A model generated the notes under the pieces. It did not search any database and had not been told where the DNA came from. It worked only from the letters and a program-made list of their open reading frames with translations. Shown here piece after piece: positions 16,604 to 25,772 of a stretch of 32,320 nucleotides of DNA (position 1 is the stretch's first letter; the number at the start of each line of letters is the position of its first letter). The stretch is from an uncultured Hyphomicrobiales bacterium. Lineage in GTDB: Bacteria > Pseudomonadota > Alphaproteobacteria > Rhizobiales > Beijerinckiaceae. The stretch lies in assembly GCA_903851305.1 (NCBI GenBank), contig CAINNX010000077.1, forward strand, positions 1 to 32,320, in the 5' to 3' direction. The position numbers and the translations under genes are program-made.

Positions 16604-16926
16604 TGGCAGGACACCGCTCATTTCAGGAATTGCGCAAGGCGATCCCGCCAGAACGCAAGGAGCGCAATCGGCGAGAGACAAGGTCGCTTTTAAAAGCACT
16701 GGCGCTTTTCGAGTTGCGGCAGGCGCGTGGCAAATCACAAGACGAAATTGCGAGTGAATTGAGTGTTAAGCAGCCAGCGGTCGCCAAGATGGAACGACGC
16801 GACGATATTTATGTGAGCAATTTGCGCCGCTATGTCGAAGCCTTGGGCGGGCGGCTCGAAATCACGGCTCATTTCCCAGATCGCGTCGTGCCCATTGCGC
16901 TGGGGTCTTCTGATCCGGCTGAATGA
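16603..16926 (+). CDS. HigA-type Xre antitoxin
   Basis: A 107-residue protein with the helix-turn-helix ELRQARGKSQDEIASELSVK then QPAVAKMERRDDIYVSNLRR, and the typical ending YVEALGGRLEITAHFPD. This form pairs with Gp49-like HigB toxins. The ATG at 16603 shares a base with the restored toxin stop, so the two were translated as a coupled pair. The gene itself is undamaged. It ends 2 bases from the convergent engB stop, showing that the locus is tightly packed into a core gene cluster. Confidence 0.88.
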   Translation: MAGHRSFQELRKAIPPERKERNRRETRSLLKALALFELRQARGKSQDEIASELSVKQPAVAKMERRDDIYVSNLRRYVEALGGRLEITAHFPDRVVPIALGSSDPAE

Positions 16927-16928
16927 AT

Positions 16929-17591
16929 TTAAAACGTAACGCCGCGCTCTTTCAGGATGCGGGCGATGGTTTCGCGCAATTCGCCGATTCCCTCGCCATT
17001 TTCGGAAGAGGTGAAGATGATGTCGGGATGGGCGGCTGGATGCTTGAGCAAAGCCGTGCGAACGCCCTCGATACGGGCCTCGACCTCCGACTTCTTGCAC
17101 TCGTCCTTTTTGGTCAGCACGATCTGGTAGGACATGGCCGACTTGTCGAGCAGGTCGAACATTTCCAAATCAGGCGGCTTCAGTCCGTGGCGTCCATCGA
17201 TCAGCACGAAGACGCGCGCCAGAGAGGCGCGACCACGCAGATAGGCGTGCATCAGCTGCGTCCAGGTCGAGATCTTCTCTTTCGAGACGGCGGCATAGCC
17301 ATAGCCGGGCATATCAACCAAGCGCATCGGCTCTTCGCCAGGCGTGCCCATGGCAAAAAAGTTGAGTTGTTGGGTGCGGCCGGGCGTATTGGAGGTGCGC
17401 GCGAGCGCCTTGCGGCCGGTCAGCGCATTGAGCAGCGACGATTTGCCAACGTTGGAGCGGCCAGCAAAGGCAACTTCAACCGGCCCCATTGGGGGTAAGC
17501 CATCAATTTTGGCTGCTGCCCAGATGAATTCGCAATTGCCCGCAAAAAGTTTGCGAGCTCGCTCGAACAATTCGGGATCGCTCTCGATCAT
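16929..17591 (-). CDS. engB: ribosome biogenesis GTPase YsxC/EngB
   Basis: A GTPase of large-subunit assembly. The 220-residue protein has G1 AFAGRSNVGKSSLLNAL around residues 41-57, G2 around RTSNTPGRTQ, G3 VDMPGYGYA, and G4 VLTKKDECK. The Ser-rich G5 region IIFTSSENGEGI follows. The N-terminal extension FAGNCEFIWAAAKIDGLPP is typical of alphaproteobacterial EngB. It is downstream of yidC on the same strand, with a hairpin in the 51-base gap. Confidence 0.96.
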   Translation of the reverse strand: MIESDPELFERARKLFAGNCEFIWAAAKIDGLPPMGPVEVAFAGRSNVGKSSLLNALTGRKALARTSNTPGRTQQLNFFAMGTPGEEPMRLVDMPGYGYAAVSKEKISTWTQLMHAYLRGRASLARVFVLIDGRHGLKPPDLEMFDLLDKSAMSYQIVLTKKDECKKSEVEARIEGVRTALLKHPAAHPDIIFTSSENGEGIGELRETIARILKERGVTF

Positions 17592-17612
17592 GGAACCAAT
17601 CCCTGTGTGGAG

Positions 17613-17634
17613 CGCGCGCTCACATGAGCGCGCG
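17613..17634. other. GC-rich hairpin between yidC and engB
   Basis: CGCGCGCTC and GAGCGCGCG form a perfect nine-base stem with an ACAT loop. On the minus strand, the direction of transcription, no T run follows, so it is not a standard intrinsic terminator for yidC. It may protect or attenuate the yidC-engB message. Confidence 0.6.
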
Positions 17635-17642
17635 GTGTTTTG

Positions 17643-19451
17643 TTAAGCTGATGTCTTTTTGCCCAGCAGACCTGAGAGATTGTCCCAGAGCTCCACCTTC
17701 ACGCCTGCGCGCTTCATAATGTAATATTGCTGCGTGACCGAGAGCAGGTTGTTCCACGTCCAGTAAATGACGAGGCCCGCCGGGAAAGTGCCTAGCATGA
17801 AGGTGAAGATGATCGGCATCCAGGTAAACATCTGCTTTTGGACAGGATCGGTTGGCTCTGGGTTCATCTTCATCTGGACGAACATGGAAATGCCCATCAG
17901 CAGTGGCCAAATCCCAATCGCCAGGAAATGACCGACCATCGGCAGGCTTGTGGGATCAAATGGCAGCAAGCCGAAGAGATTGAAGACGGTTGTCGGATCT
18001 GGCGCCGAGAGATCCTTGATCCAGCCAAAGAAAGGCGCATGGCGCATTTCCAGCGTGATGAAGATCACTTTGTAGAGGCCGAAGAAGACAGGGATCTGCA
18101 CCAACACGGGCAAGCAACCCGCCACCGGATTGATTTTTTCGCGCTTGTAGAGCTCCATCAGCTCTACCTGTTGCTTCTGCTTGTCATCCTTGTAGCGCTC
18201 ACGCAGGAGAGTCATTTCCGGCTGCACAGCCTTCATCTTCGCCATCGACAGATAAGAGCGATTGGCGAGTGGGAAGAAGACGGCTTTCACGATCACGGTG
18301 ACGATGAGGATCGCGACACCGAAATTGCCAACAAAATGATAAATGAGGTCGATCAGTTTGAAGAGCGGCTTGGTGATGAAATAGAACCAGCCCCAATCAA
18401 TCATCAGATCGAAATTCTTGATGCCGAGTGATGTCTGATAGCCATCAATTGTGCGCACTTCTTTGGCGCCTGCAAAGATGCGTGTGGTGGTAACTTCGCT
18501 GGTGGCACCAGCCTCCACAGTGCGCGCATCTTCCAGAATGAAGGTCTGGTAGAGGCGCGGCTGGTTGGCAGCACCGGTTGCCGAGAAGCGACCGCCGAAT
18601 TTTGCGTCCTGTGCGGGCACGATAGCGGTGGCCCAATATTTATCGGTAAAGCCCATCCAGCCGGCTGTGCCTTCGGCCAGGCGCATGGATTGGGGTTCTT
18701 TTTCAATTGAATCGTAGGTCAGCTCGATCACGCGTGAGTCGCCGACCACACCGAGCAAGCCTTCATGCAGCACGGCATAGCCGCTTGTCGCTGGCTTTCC
18801 TATACGTGTGATGCTGGCGAAAGCCTGCAGCGTCACGGCCGCGCCGCTCTTGTTCTCGATCGTTTCTTTGACGGAGAACATGTAGCGGTCATCGATGGAA
18901 ATAGTGCGTTTGAAGATCAGGCCCTTGCCATTGTCCCATGTCAGCTCAACTGGCGTGGTCGCAGTGAGCTTGGTGCCATTGGCTTTCCAGAGCGTGTTGG
19001 CGTCGGGCAGGGTCAGCGCATTGCCTGCAGCGGTACGAAAGCCTGTCTCGGCATAATAAGCATGGGTAGAGCCCACCGGCGCGAAGAGTTCGATCATCGG
19101 GCTGTTAGGATCAATCGTGTCGCGGAAATTCTTCAGCGACACATCGTCGATCAAGCCACCCTTGAGGGCAATCGAGCCGGCCAGTGCAGGCGTGTCGATG
19201 GTGATGCGTGGTGACAGCGGCAAAGCATCTGCGCGTGTGCGTGCTGCTTGCGCGATATCAGCTGTGGCAGCAGGTGCGCCCGGGTTCACGTTAGCTGCGG
19301 GTGCGGGAGCCGCGGGAACAGCTGTCTGCGTGGCTTGCTGCGCCTGGCGCTGCTTTTCAACGGTCGGTGCACCGTAAAAATAGTTCCAACCAAACAGCAC
19401 GATCATCGACAGGCCGATGGCAAGGAAAAGATTCTTTTGTTCGCTGCTCAT
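17643..19451 (-). CDS. yidC: membrane protein insertase YidC
   Basis: Inserts proteins into the inner membrane, alone or with Sec. The 602-residue protein starts MSSEQKNLFLAIGLSMIVLF, an N-terminal membrane anchor, followed by a Pro/Ala-rich stretch and a large periplasmic beta domain. The insertase core begins around residue 360 with FVGNFGVAILIVTVIVKAVF and PLANRSYLSMAKMKAVQPEM, including the conserved cytoplasmic KQKQQVELMELYKREKINP and further membrane segments such as GCLPVLVQIPVFFGLYKVI. The ATG at 19451 overlaps the rnpA stop in ATGA, the usual rnpA-yidC coupling. Confidence 0.96.
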   Translation of the reverse strand: MSSEQKNLFLAIGLSMIVLFGWNYFYGAPTVEKQRQAQQATQTAVPAAPAPAANVNPGAPAATADIAQAARTRADALPLSPRITIDTPALAGSIALKGGLIDDVSLKNFRDTIDPNSPMIELFAPVGSTHAYYAETGFRTAAGNALTLPDANTLWKANGTKLTATTPVELTWDNGKGLIFKRTISIDDRYMFSVKETIENKSGAAVTLQAFASITRIGKPATSGYAVLHEGLLGVVGDSRVIELTYDSIEKEPQSMRLAEGTAGWMGFTDKYWATAIVPAQDAKFGGRFSATGAANQPRLYQTFILEDARTVEAGATSEVTTTRIFAGAKEVRTIDGYQTSLGIKNFDLMIDWGWFYFITKPLFKLIDLIYHFVGNFGVAILIVTVIVKAVFFPLANRSYLSMAKMKAVQPEMTLLRERYKDDKQKQQVELMELYKREKINPVAGCLPVLVQIPVFFGLYKVIFITLEMRHAPFFGWIKDLSAPDPTTVFNLFGLLPFDPTSLPMVGHFLAIGIWPLLMGISMFVQMKMNPEPTDPVQKQMFTWMPIIFTFMLGTFPAGLVIYWTWNNLLSVTQQYYIMKRAGVKVELWDNLSGLLGKKTSA

Positions 19452-19894
19452 GTGTGTTTGGCCTGATGAGTGTCGGTTGTTTGGATGAGACGTCGGTCGA
19501 TACGTGTGATCAACGCGCCCAGTTTGTTTGTCAGATCTGCAAAGCGGATGGAAAGACATTCACGCCGTGCAACGATCACATAATCGCAAGCATGGCTATC
19601 GGTCGATGTGCTGCGCGTCGAGGGATTTTCGCGCAAAGCAGCACGCAGGCGGCGGCGGATGCGATTACGCTCCACCGAATTGCCGGTTTTCTTTGTCACG
19701 GTCAGACCGAAGCGGCGCCCTGCAGGGGCCAGATCTTGAGAGCGCAATTTCGCTTGCAGGGTAAAGGCCGCCTCATGCAGGCGGGCGCCCTTGGCAACAG
19801 CGAGAAATTCTTTGCGCTCTTTCAGCCGCCCGAAGGCGACTAAGGGTGCTGTGGGTGCCGAGTCATCGACAGATCCGCCAATTTGGACTGTCAT
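19448..19894 (-). CDS. rnpA: ribonuclease P protein component
   Basis: The protein subunit that helps RNase P RNA process tRNA 5' ends. The 148-residue protein carries LKERKEFLAVAKGARL near the N-terminus and GLTVTKKTGNSVERNRIRRR, which contains the RNR signature; basic residues dominate. An N-terminal extension of about 22 residues (GGSVDDSAPTAPLV) is poorly conserved, so the true start could be slightly downstream. It lies 39 bases after rpmH and overlaps yidC by four bases. Confidence 0.93.
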   Translation of the reverse strand: MTVQIGGSVDDSAPTAPLVAFGRLKERKEFLAVAKGARLHEAAFTLQAKLRSQDLAPAGRRFGLTVTKKTGNSVERNRIRRRLRAALRENPSTRSTSTDSHACDYVIVARRECLSIRFADLTNKLGALITRIDRRLIQTTDTHQAKHT

Positions 19895-19933
19895 CTGGGT
19901 CGGCCCCCTTGCGCGAGCCCCGAAGGGTCTCGG

Positions 19934-20068
19934 TTAGGCCGACAGGCGCTTGCGGCCGCGGGCGCGACGAGCAGCGATAATGCGACGGCCGCCAACGGTG
20001 GCCATGCGCGAGCGGAAGCCATGACGGCGCTTGCGCACGATCTTGGAGGGTTGATAAGTCCGCTTCAC
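19934..20068 (-). CDS. rpmH: 50S ribosomal protein L34
   Basis: A 44-residue basic protein too short for most gene finders: it reads [20 protein letters not shown] and ends [15 protein letters not shown], the universal L34 pattern. The start is GTG at 20068, preceded by GGAG seven bases upstream. It is the first gene of the rpmH-rnpA-yidC unit. Confidence 0.97.
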   Translation of the reverse strand: MKRTYQPSKIVRKRRHGFRSRMATVGGRRIIAARRARGRKRLSA

Positions 20069-20231
20069 GGGTGTGCTCCAGTTACTGGGGAAAAGCAGAA
20101 AGTGACCTGATTTCAGGCTCTTAAGGCAGTTCCAAAGGGGTCGAGGTTGGCGCTTGTTCCGCTTTCCCCGTCAAATGCCTTGCGGCAAAGGGAAAAGGAC
20201 GTAGTCAGCGCTGGCCGAATTCGTTGGCGCG

Positions 20232-20261
20232 CATATAGAGGCAGACCCCGCCCGAAGTCAA
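20232..20261 (-). promoter_or_regulatory. probable rpmH promoter
   Basis: On the minus strand TTGACT (20261-20256) and TATATG (20237-20232) are 18 bases apart, about 165 bases upstream of the rpmH start. The 20069-20369 gap otherwise shows no gene. The long leader between promoter and rpmH contains no hairpin I could define confidently. Confidence 0.5.
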
Positions 20262-20369
20262 TTGACGTTCGTGCCCCTGTGGAGGGTTTGCGCCTCTGCC
20301 AAGCCGTGCCAGATTGATCAGGCAAAGCAAAAACAAGCCCCGACCGGGGGTGAGGGAGGAGACAAGACG

Positions 20370-20906
20370 ATGACCGACACCAGCGCCCGTGCGCCCAAGC
20401 CCATCCGCCGCATCGTGACGGGCCATGATTCTGATGGCCGGGCGACGGTCCTGATCGACAAGGTGGCTACCAATACCAAGAGCTCGCGCCCCGGCCAATT
20501 CTCGACACTGCTCTGGTGCACGGATGGCGCCCCCGCCACTATGCCGCTGGGGCTCGATGCCGAGGATATGGGCGAACGCAAGCTTGGCACTTATCCGCCC
20601 GAAAAGGGCACCCGCTTCATGATTGCCGAATACCCTCCCGGCAATATGCCCCGCCGCCACCGCACGGAGACCATTGATTACATCATTGTCCTCTCTGGCG
20701 AGGTCGAGATGGATCTGGATGGCGATGAGAAGGTCACCATGGGGCCAGGTGACGTCATGATCCAGCGCGGCACCTATCACGCCTGGCGCAATAAGGGGCC
20801 CGATGTCTGCCGTATGGCCTTTGTGTTGCTGGATGCGCAGCCGCTGGGGCTGGGCGACCCCGTCCTGCGCGGCGAGGGGGTCGGGGCGCGCGTTAAGCAC
20901 GATTGA
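20370..20906 (+). CDS. cupin-domain protein
   Basis: A 178-residue protein with one cupin barrel. The first cupin motif reads PGNMPRRHRTETIDYIIVLS and G, with a single His and the Glu but not the second His of the classic HxH pair; the second motif is GDVMIQRGTYHAWRN with its His. Metal binding by a reduced ligand set is possible. The rest is not diagnostic, so the substrate is unknown. It begins at the ATG at 20370, behind a strong GAGGGAGGAG ribosome binding site, and ends before an intrinsic terminator, so it is probably a single-gene unit. Confidence 0.85.
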   Translation: MTDTSARAPKPIRRIVTGHDSDGRATVLIDKVATNTKSSRPGQFSTLLWCTDGAPATMPLGLDAEDMGERKLGTYPPEKGTRFMIAEYPPGNMPRRHRTETIDYIIVLSGEVEMDLDGDEKVTMGPGDVMIQRGTYHAWRNKGPDVCRMAFVLLDAQPLGLGDPVLRGEGVGARVKHD

Positions 20907-20929
20907 GCTAAAAGGCTTCGCATCGTAGC

Positions 20930-20961
20930 GCCCCGCTTGCTACAAGCGGGGCAACTTTTTT
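20930..20961 (+). terminator. intrinsic terminator after the cupin gene
   Basis: GCCCCGCTTG (20930-20939) and CAAGCGGGGC (20943-20952) form a perfect ten-base stem with a CTA loop, followed by AAC and six T. It stops 17 bases before the hisZ start, so hisZ needs its own promoter or relies on readthrough. Confidence 0.88.
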
Positions 20962-20978
20962 CAAGAAGGGTGAGACCC

Positions 20979-22121
20979 GTGAGCACGACCGGACAAAGCA
21001 TGGCTGCAGGCCCTGAGATGGTGGGACAGCGAGAGGCTGTGCTCGCCCATCTCGTTGCTGCCGGTTTTGCCCGCACCGAGCCTGCCATCCTGCAGCCCGC
21101 TTCCGTCTTTCTGGATCTGGCGGGGGAGGATATTCGCGGCCGCATCTATCTGACGAGCGATGCGTCTGGTGCCGAATATTGCTTGCGTCCTGAATATACG
21201 ATCCCTGTTTGCCGCGATTATCTTGCCTCTGCGCAAGCCGGGAAGCCAGCGAGCTATTCTTATCTGGGGCCAGTCTTTCGCTTTCGCGCAGGCGCTGCAG
21301 CTGAATCTTGTCAGGCGGGTCTGGAAAGTTTCGGACGCACAGATCGTGAAGCGGCCGATGCCGAGGTCATGGTGCTGGCGCTGGAATCGGCCGAACAGAT
21401 TTTGGGGCGCAAACTGTCTGTGCGCATCGGCGATGCCGGCATTTTTGCGCGCCTGCTTGATGTGCTGGATTTGCCACCCGTTTGGCTGCGACGTATTCGT
21501 CGTGGTTCGGCTTTGGGTCAACCGATTGCCAAAATTCTGGATCGTGAAGAGACGGCCTCCACCGCCGATCACTCGGGCGTGCTGGCTGCCCTTGCGGGCG
21601 CAGATCGCACGGGCGCACGCGCGCTCGTGCAAGATCTCTTGTCGATTGCAGGCATTTCTTCCGTTGGCGGTCGCTCGGCCAATGAAATTGCGGAGCGCTA
21701 TCTCGAACAAGCCTCGGCTCAAGCCGGCGGCGGTGTCACGGCTGAGAAACGCGCCATTCTGGAGAGCTTCTTGAAGATTACTGGCGAGCCTGAAAAAGCC
21801 TTGGCCGCGCTGCGCAAGCAGGCAGCAGACTCCAAGCTTGATCTGTCGGCGGTGCTCGATGGTTTTGATGCGCGCCTGAAATTCATCTCAGGCCGCGGTG
21901 TGGCATTGTCGCGTCTGACCTTCTCCGCGAGCTTTGCACGCAATCTTGATTATTACACGGGCTTTGTCTTTGAAGCCTCTGATGGTGCGCCTGATGCACG
22001 CCCCGTAGTGGGTGGCGGCCGTTATGATCGCCTGATGACCACTCTGGGCGCGGCGAGCGAGATTGCCGCAGTGGGTGCCGCTATCTGGTGCGACCGATTG
22101 TTTGAAAAGGGAGGCAAGTGA
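20979..22121 (+). CDS. hisZ: ATP phosphoribosyltransferase regulatory subunit
   Basis: A catalytically inactive histidyl-tRNA synthetase paralogue that regulates HisG. The class II fold is visible in [14 protein letters not shown] (motif 2 region), [20 protein letters not shown] and [16 protein letters not shown]; near the end come [16 protein letters not shown] and [15 protein letters not shown]. It lacks the C-terminal anticodon-binding domain of HisS, as HisZ does. I chose GTG at 20979, which follows AAGAAGGGTGAG; a longer frame adds 14 residues through the terminator. Its stop overlaps the hisG ATG. Confidence 0.93.
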   Translation: MSTTGQSMAAGPEMVGQREAVLAHLVAAGFARTEPAILQPASVFLDLAGEDIRGRIYLTSDASGAEYCLRPEYTIPVCRDYLASAQAGKPASYSYLGPVFRFRAGAAAESCQAGLESFGRTDREAADAEVMVLALESAEQILGRKLSVRIGDAGIFARLLDVLDLPPVWLRRIRRGSALGQPIAKILDREETASTADHSGVLAALAGADRTGARALVQDLLSIAGISSVGGRSANEIAERYLEQASAQAGGGVTAEKRAILESFLKITGEPEKALAALRKQAADSKLDLSAVLDGFDARLKFISGRGVALSRLTFSASFARNLDYYTGFVFEASDGAPDARPVVGGGRYDRLMTTLGAASEIAAVGAAIWCDRLFEKGGK

Positions 22122-23089
22122 TGTCCACTCTCGTTCTTGCCGTGCCCTCGAAAGGCCGGTTGCAAGAAAATGCCAATGCCTTCTTCGCGCGTGCGGGGCT
22201 TGAAGTCGTGCGGGGCCGCGGGCTTCGCGATTATCGCGGCACGCTGGCTGGCATTGAAGGCGTCGAAATCGCCTTTCTGTCGGCGTCTGAAATCGTCAGC
22301 CAACTGGCAGCTGGCACAGCGCACATGGGTGTGACGGGTGAAGATCTCGTGCGCGAGACTTTGCCGGATGCTGATGCCAAGGTTGAATTGCTCACCCCCT
22401 TAGGGTTTGGTCAGGCCAATGTTGTTGTGGCTGTGCCGCAGGCCTGGATTGACGTGCGCAATATGGCCGATCTTGAAGATGTGGCCGCTGCCTATCGCTC
22501 GCGGCGTGGCGAGCGTATGCGGGTGGCAACCAAATATATCAATCTGACACGCAGCTATTTTGCCGAACAGGGCGTCACGGATTACCGCATTGTGGAAAGT
22601 CTGGGTGCGACTGAGGGCGCGCCGGCAGCTGGCCAAGCTGAGCTGATTGTCGACATCACCACCACGGGCGCCACGCTTGTCGCCAATGCGCTGAAGGTGC
22701 TGGATGACGGCGTCATGCTGCGCTCGGAGGCTAATCTTGTGGCCTCGCTGACAGCTGACTGGAATGAGCGCACACGCAATCTGGCGCGTATGATTCTGGG
22801 TCGCATTGCGGCTGAAGAAGAAGCACGCACAACGCGTGAACTGCGCACATTGGTGGAAGGTGATCGCGCCAAGCTCGTAGCAGACGCACAAAAGTTGTTT
22901 GATGTGCGCACACCGCTTGGCATTGCCAAGGATGGTCCGCTGACTTTGATTGCGCCCAAGAAAAAAGTCGCGGATCTGTCGGATTGGCTGATCTTGCGTG
23001 GCGCTGATCATGTGACGGTGGCGCAGATGGATTATATTTTCTCCTCGCGCAATCCGCTGTTTGAAAAGCTGTCCGCGCGCCTGGGGTGA
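22121..23089 (+). CDS. hisG: ATP phosphoribosyltransferase catalytic subunit
   Basis: Catalyses the first step of histidine synthesis from ATP and PRPP. It begins [20 protein letters not shown], shows [20 protein letters not shown] and [11 protein letters not shown], then [20 protein letters not shown], and the PRPP-loop region [15 protein letters not shown]. At 322 residues it is longer than the short HisG of about 210-230 residues that usually accompanies HisZ, carrying about 100 extra C-terminal residues, as in other alphaproteobacteria. The ATG at 22121 shares a base with the hisZ stop, so the two subunits are coupled. Confidence 0.95.
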   Translation: MSTLVLAVPSKGRLQENANAFFARAGLEVVRGRGLRDYRGTLAGIEGVEIAFLSASEIVSQLAAGTAHMGVTGEDLVRETLPDADAKVELLTPLGFGQANVVVAVPQAWIDVRNMADLEDVAAAYRSRRGERMRVATKYINLTRSYFAEQGVTDYRIVESLGATEGAPAAGQAELIVDITTTGATLVANALKVLDDGVMLRSEANLVASLTADWNERTRNLARMILGRIAAEEEARTTRELRTLVEGDRAKLVADAQKLFDVRTPLGIAKDGPLTLIAPKKKVADLSDWLILRGADHVTVAQMDYIFSSRNPLFEKLSARLG

Positions 23090-23144
23090 GCTGACAATCG
23101 TCCTTGCGCGCACTGTGCAGCAATCCAAAGGGCCGACACAGATC

Positions 23145-23873
23145 ATGATCTTGCGCCTTTTGCCCGTCCTGCTTCTGGCTGTCTGTGCGATGACGCTCTG
23201 GTTGAGCGGTGTCGTCCAGCACGTCTCGCTGGCGCGCCTCGTTGAGGGGCGTGATCTGTTGCAGGCGCAAATTTCAGCGCATCCGTTTTTGTCGTTGAGT
23301 GCCTTTTATCTTGCCTATGTGGCGATGGCGGCAATGGCTTTTCCGGTGTCGCCTTTACTCAGCTTGTCGGCGGGTTTTCTGTTTGGGCCGCTGACGGGTG
23401 CGCTTGTGTCTATTATGGGCGCTACCAGCGGTGGGGCCATTTTGTTTCTGGCGGCCCGCACGGGCTTGTCGGCGTTTTTTCACGCGCGCTTGCGCAGTTT
23501 TGCAACAGGCTTTCGAGAAGACGCGGCCGCCTACATGCTGTTCTTGCGGGTGGCGATTATCTTTCCCTCGTGGTTTGTGAATATCGGCACAGGGCTGATC
23601 GGCATTTCGCTCAAAACCTTTCTCTGGACCACAGCTCTGGGCATTGCGCCTGTGACGCTGGCTTTTGCTTTTGCAGGCTCAGGACTTGAGCGCGTTCTGT
23701 CCGCCGAGCTTGCGGCTTGGCGCGTGTGCAGCGCACAAAGTGCTAGCCCATGCGCCTTTGAGGTGCATCCTTTGGCGCTCCTGCAACCTGAGCTCATCAT
23801 GGCCATTCTGGTGCTGGCCGCCCTTGCCTTGGTTTCGGTGCTGATGCGTCGGCGTTGGCGTGGTGTCAGGTGA
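23145..23873 (+). CDS. TVP38/TMEM64 (VTT domain) membrane protein
   Basis: A 242-residue integral membrane protein of the DedA-like VTT superfamily. It starts with a signal-anchor-like segment (MILRLLPVLLLAVCAMTLWL), then has membrane segments with the VTT hallmarks FPVSPLLSLSAGFLFGPLTG, GATSGGAILFLAARTG, and FLRVAIIFPSWFVNIGTGLI. A final segment near LIMAILVLAALALVSVLM ends in a basic tail. The family is linked to lipid scrambling or membrane homeostasis, but the role here is unknown. It lies 55 bases after hisG on the same strand and may be co-transcribed. Confidence 0.85.
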   Translation: MILRLLPVLLLAVCAMTLWLSGVVQHVSLARLVEGRDLLQAQISAHPFLSLSAFYLAYVAMAAMAFPVSPLLSLSAGFLFGPLTGALVSIMGATSGGAILFLAARTGLSAFFHARLRSFATGFREDAAAYMLFLRVAIIFPSWFVNIGTGLIGISLKTFLWTTALGIAPVTLAFAFAGSGLERVLSAELAAWRVCSAQSASPCAFEVHPLALLQPELIMAILVLAALALVSVLMRRRWRGVR

Positions 23874-23989
23874 TAGGCAGGTGTTAGGGCTGTGATCTTC
23901 ATCGGCATCGCTCCCGTAAGAATCGATAGAATTTAGACGATGCCCTATTGCACCTGTGAAAATTACCCAAGTTCAGATAAACAATCCCT

Positions 23990-25480
23990 ATGCGTGATGA
24001 GCGACGAAATCCCTTGGCCGAGAGGCTTGAAGCACCGCTGCGGCCGAGACTTGGTCTGGCAGGCAGCGTGCTGTTGCTCGTCATAGGCTTTGTCATGCTG
24101 GCGGAAATCGCCGTTTATGTGCCAGCCATTGCGCTTTATCGCGAGAATTGGTTGCGCGACCGCCTGAGCGCGGCCTCGACCGCCGTTCTCTTGCTGGATG
24201 CCACGGCCACACAAGTGCCAGATCGTCTGGTTGAGGATGCATTGGAAGCCGTGCGTGCGCGCACCATTGTGCTCAAAATGCAAGACAGCCGTCGCCTGTT
24301 GGCATCAGGTACGCCGCCGCAACGCATTGATGTGCGGTATGATATGCGCAGCGCGGGTTTCTTCGAATCCGTCTCTGCCGCCTTTGGCACATTGACAACG
24401 CGGCGCAATCGTACGCTGGCTGTGATTGGTCCAGCACCTTTGGGTGGTGAATATATTGAAATCACCATGGCCGAGGCACCTTTGCGCAAAGCCATGCTGA
24501 TCCATTCGCGCAATCTTTTGGCGCTGTCATTGGTTATTTCGCTGATTGTGGCGAGCCTTGCAGCCTTGTCGATCAATTCGCTGGTGCTGCGCCCGGTGCG
24601 GCGTTTGACATCGAGCATTATCTCCTTTGGTGCAGCACCCGAGGATGCTTCGCGGATTATCAGGCCTTCGGGCATGGGCCATGAGTTGGGTCGCGCCGAA
24701 GATGCGCTCGCAGATATGCAGCGCGCATTGTTGCGCGAATTGGCCGAGAAAAAGAATCTCGCAGCGCTGGGACTCGCTGTGGCCAAAGTCAGCCATGATC
24801 TGCGCAATATGTTGGCGTCGGCGCAATTATTGTCGGACCGATTTGTCGAATCCTAGGATCCGCTGGCCAAGCGCCTGGCACCCAAACTGATCGCCACACT
24901 CGATCGCGCCATTGCATTTTGCCAGTCGACGCTCACCTATGGTCGCGCTGTGGAGCGCGCACCGGCCATCCGCCCCATGGGCCTGCGCGGCGTCATCCGC
25001 GAAGCTGCCGAGGTCTTGATGCCAGACGGCACGACGACTGGCTGCATCACCATTCGCAATGAAGTGCCCAAGGGTTTTCAGATCCAGGCTGATCCAGAGC
25101 ATATGTTTCGCGTTTTTCTAAACCTGCTGCGTAATGCCAATGAGGCATTGCAGACAGCGGGCCCACAGCCCGGCCGTGCGGCCGAGATCATCATCACAGC
25201 GACAAGCCGCAATGGCATGGTGCTGGTGGATGTGGCCGATACGGGCCCTGGCGTGCCCCCCAACGCACAAAGGCGATTGTTCGAGCCCTTCAAGGCCTCC
25301 TCGCGCCCCGGCGGAACAGGGCTTGGACTGGCCATTGCAGCCGATCTTGTGCGCGCTCATGGCGGGACGATCACTTTGCTGCCTTCCGACCCGGGGTTGG
25401 GCGCCACATTCCGTATTACGCTCCCGGCTGCCGAGCCGCTCGCAGATGCATCTGTAGAGCCAGTTTCCCCAGCAGCTTGA
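23990..25480 (+). pseudogene. sensor histidine kinase interrupted by an in-frame TAG
   Basis: Two membrane segments (near residues 20-43 and 176-200) flank a periplasmic sensor region. A HAMP-like linker and the phosphoacceptor box VAKVSHDLRNMLASAQLLSD (His near residue 268) follow. Codon 289 is TAG (24854-24856), but the same frame continues with DPLAKRLAPKLIATLDRAIA, the N box FLNLLRNANEAL, DTGPGVPPNAQRRLFEPF and GGTGLGLAIAADLVRAHGG, ending at 25480. All catalytic parts are thus present in one frame, and only the amber codon (from TCG or CAG by one change) separates the two. No response regulator is adjacent. It is either a recent null or, less likely, read through. Confidence 0.85.
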
Positions 25481-25581
25481 AGAATTTGCTGCATCGCGTT
25501 GAAAAAAGCACCCGAACCAGTTGCCATTGCGCAGTGGAGCGGCTAAATGGAGCCCCCGTGCCGCTTTCGCGGCATCGGCAC

Positions 25582-25658
25582 GCGCCCGTAGCTCAGCTGG
25601 ATAGAGCATCAGACTACGAATCTGAGGGTCAGAGGTTCGAATCCTTTCGGGCGCGCCA
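25582..25658 (+). tRNA. tRNA-Arg (anticodon ACG)
   Basis: The seven-base acceptor stem GCGCCCG pairs with CGGGCGC, the D arm is GCTCAGCTGGATAGAGC, the anticodon stem TCAGA/TCTGA encloses CTACGAA with ACG at 25616-25618, and the T arm is AGAGGTTCGAATCCTTT. The terminal CCA is encoded. A34 should be edited to inosine by TadA. It stands alone and marks the change from core to accessory genes. Confidence 0.96.
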
Positions 25659-25772
25659 TTTAACTATTCGATCAGCAGATGTCATCGGCTTCGCGGAGCA
25701 TTTTTGCTTTGCCGCGGATGTTTGGCTTACAGGCAGCCCGCTCACGCGGTGGTCATGTTTGGGTTAGAAAAG

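Noticed and set aside
18765-19843. Plus-strand open frames opposite yidC and rnpA
   Set aside because: They mirror well-defined genes and lack ribosome binding sites or motifs.
20069-20369. Replication origin near rpmH-rnpA
   Set aside because: There is no dnaA gene and no cluster of DnaA boxes in the gap; in alphaproteobacteria rpmH is usually not at the origin.
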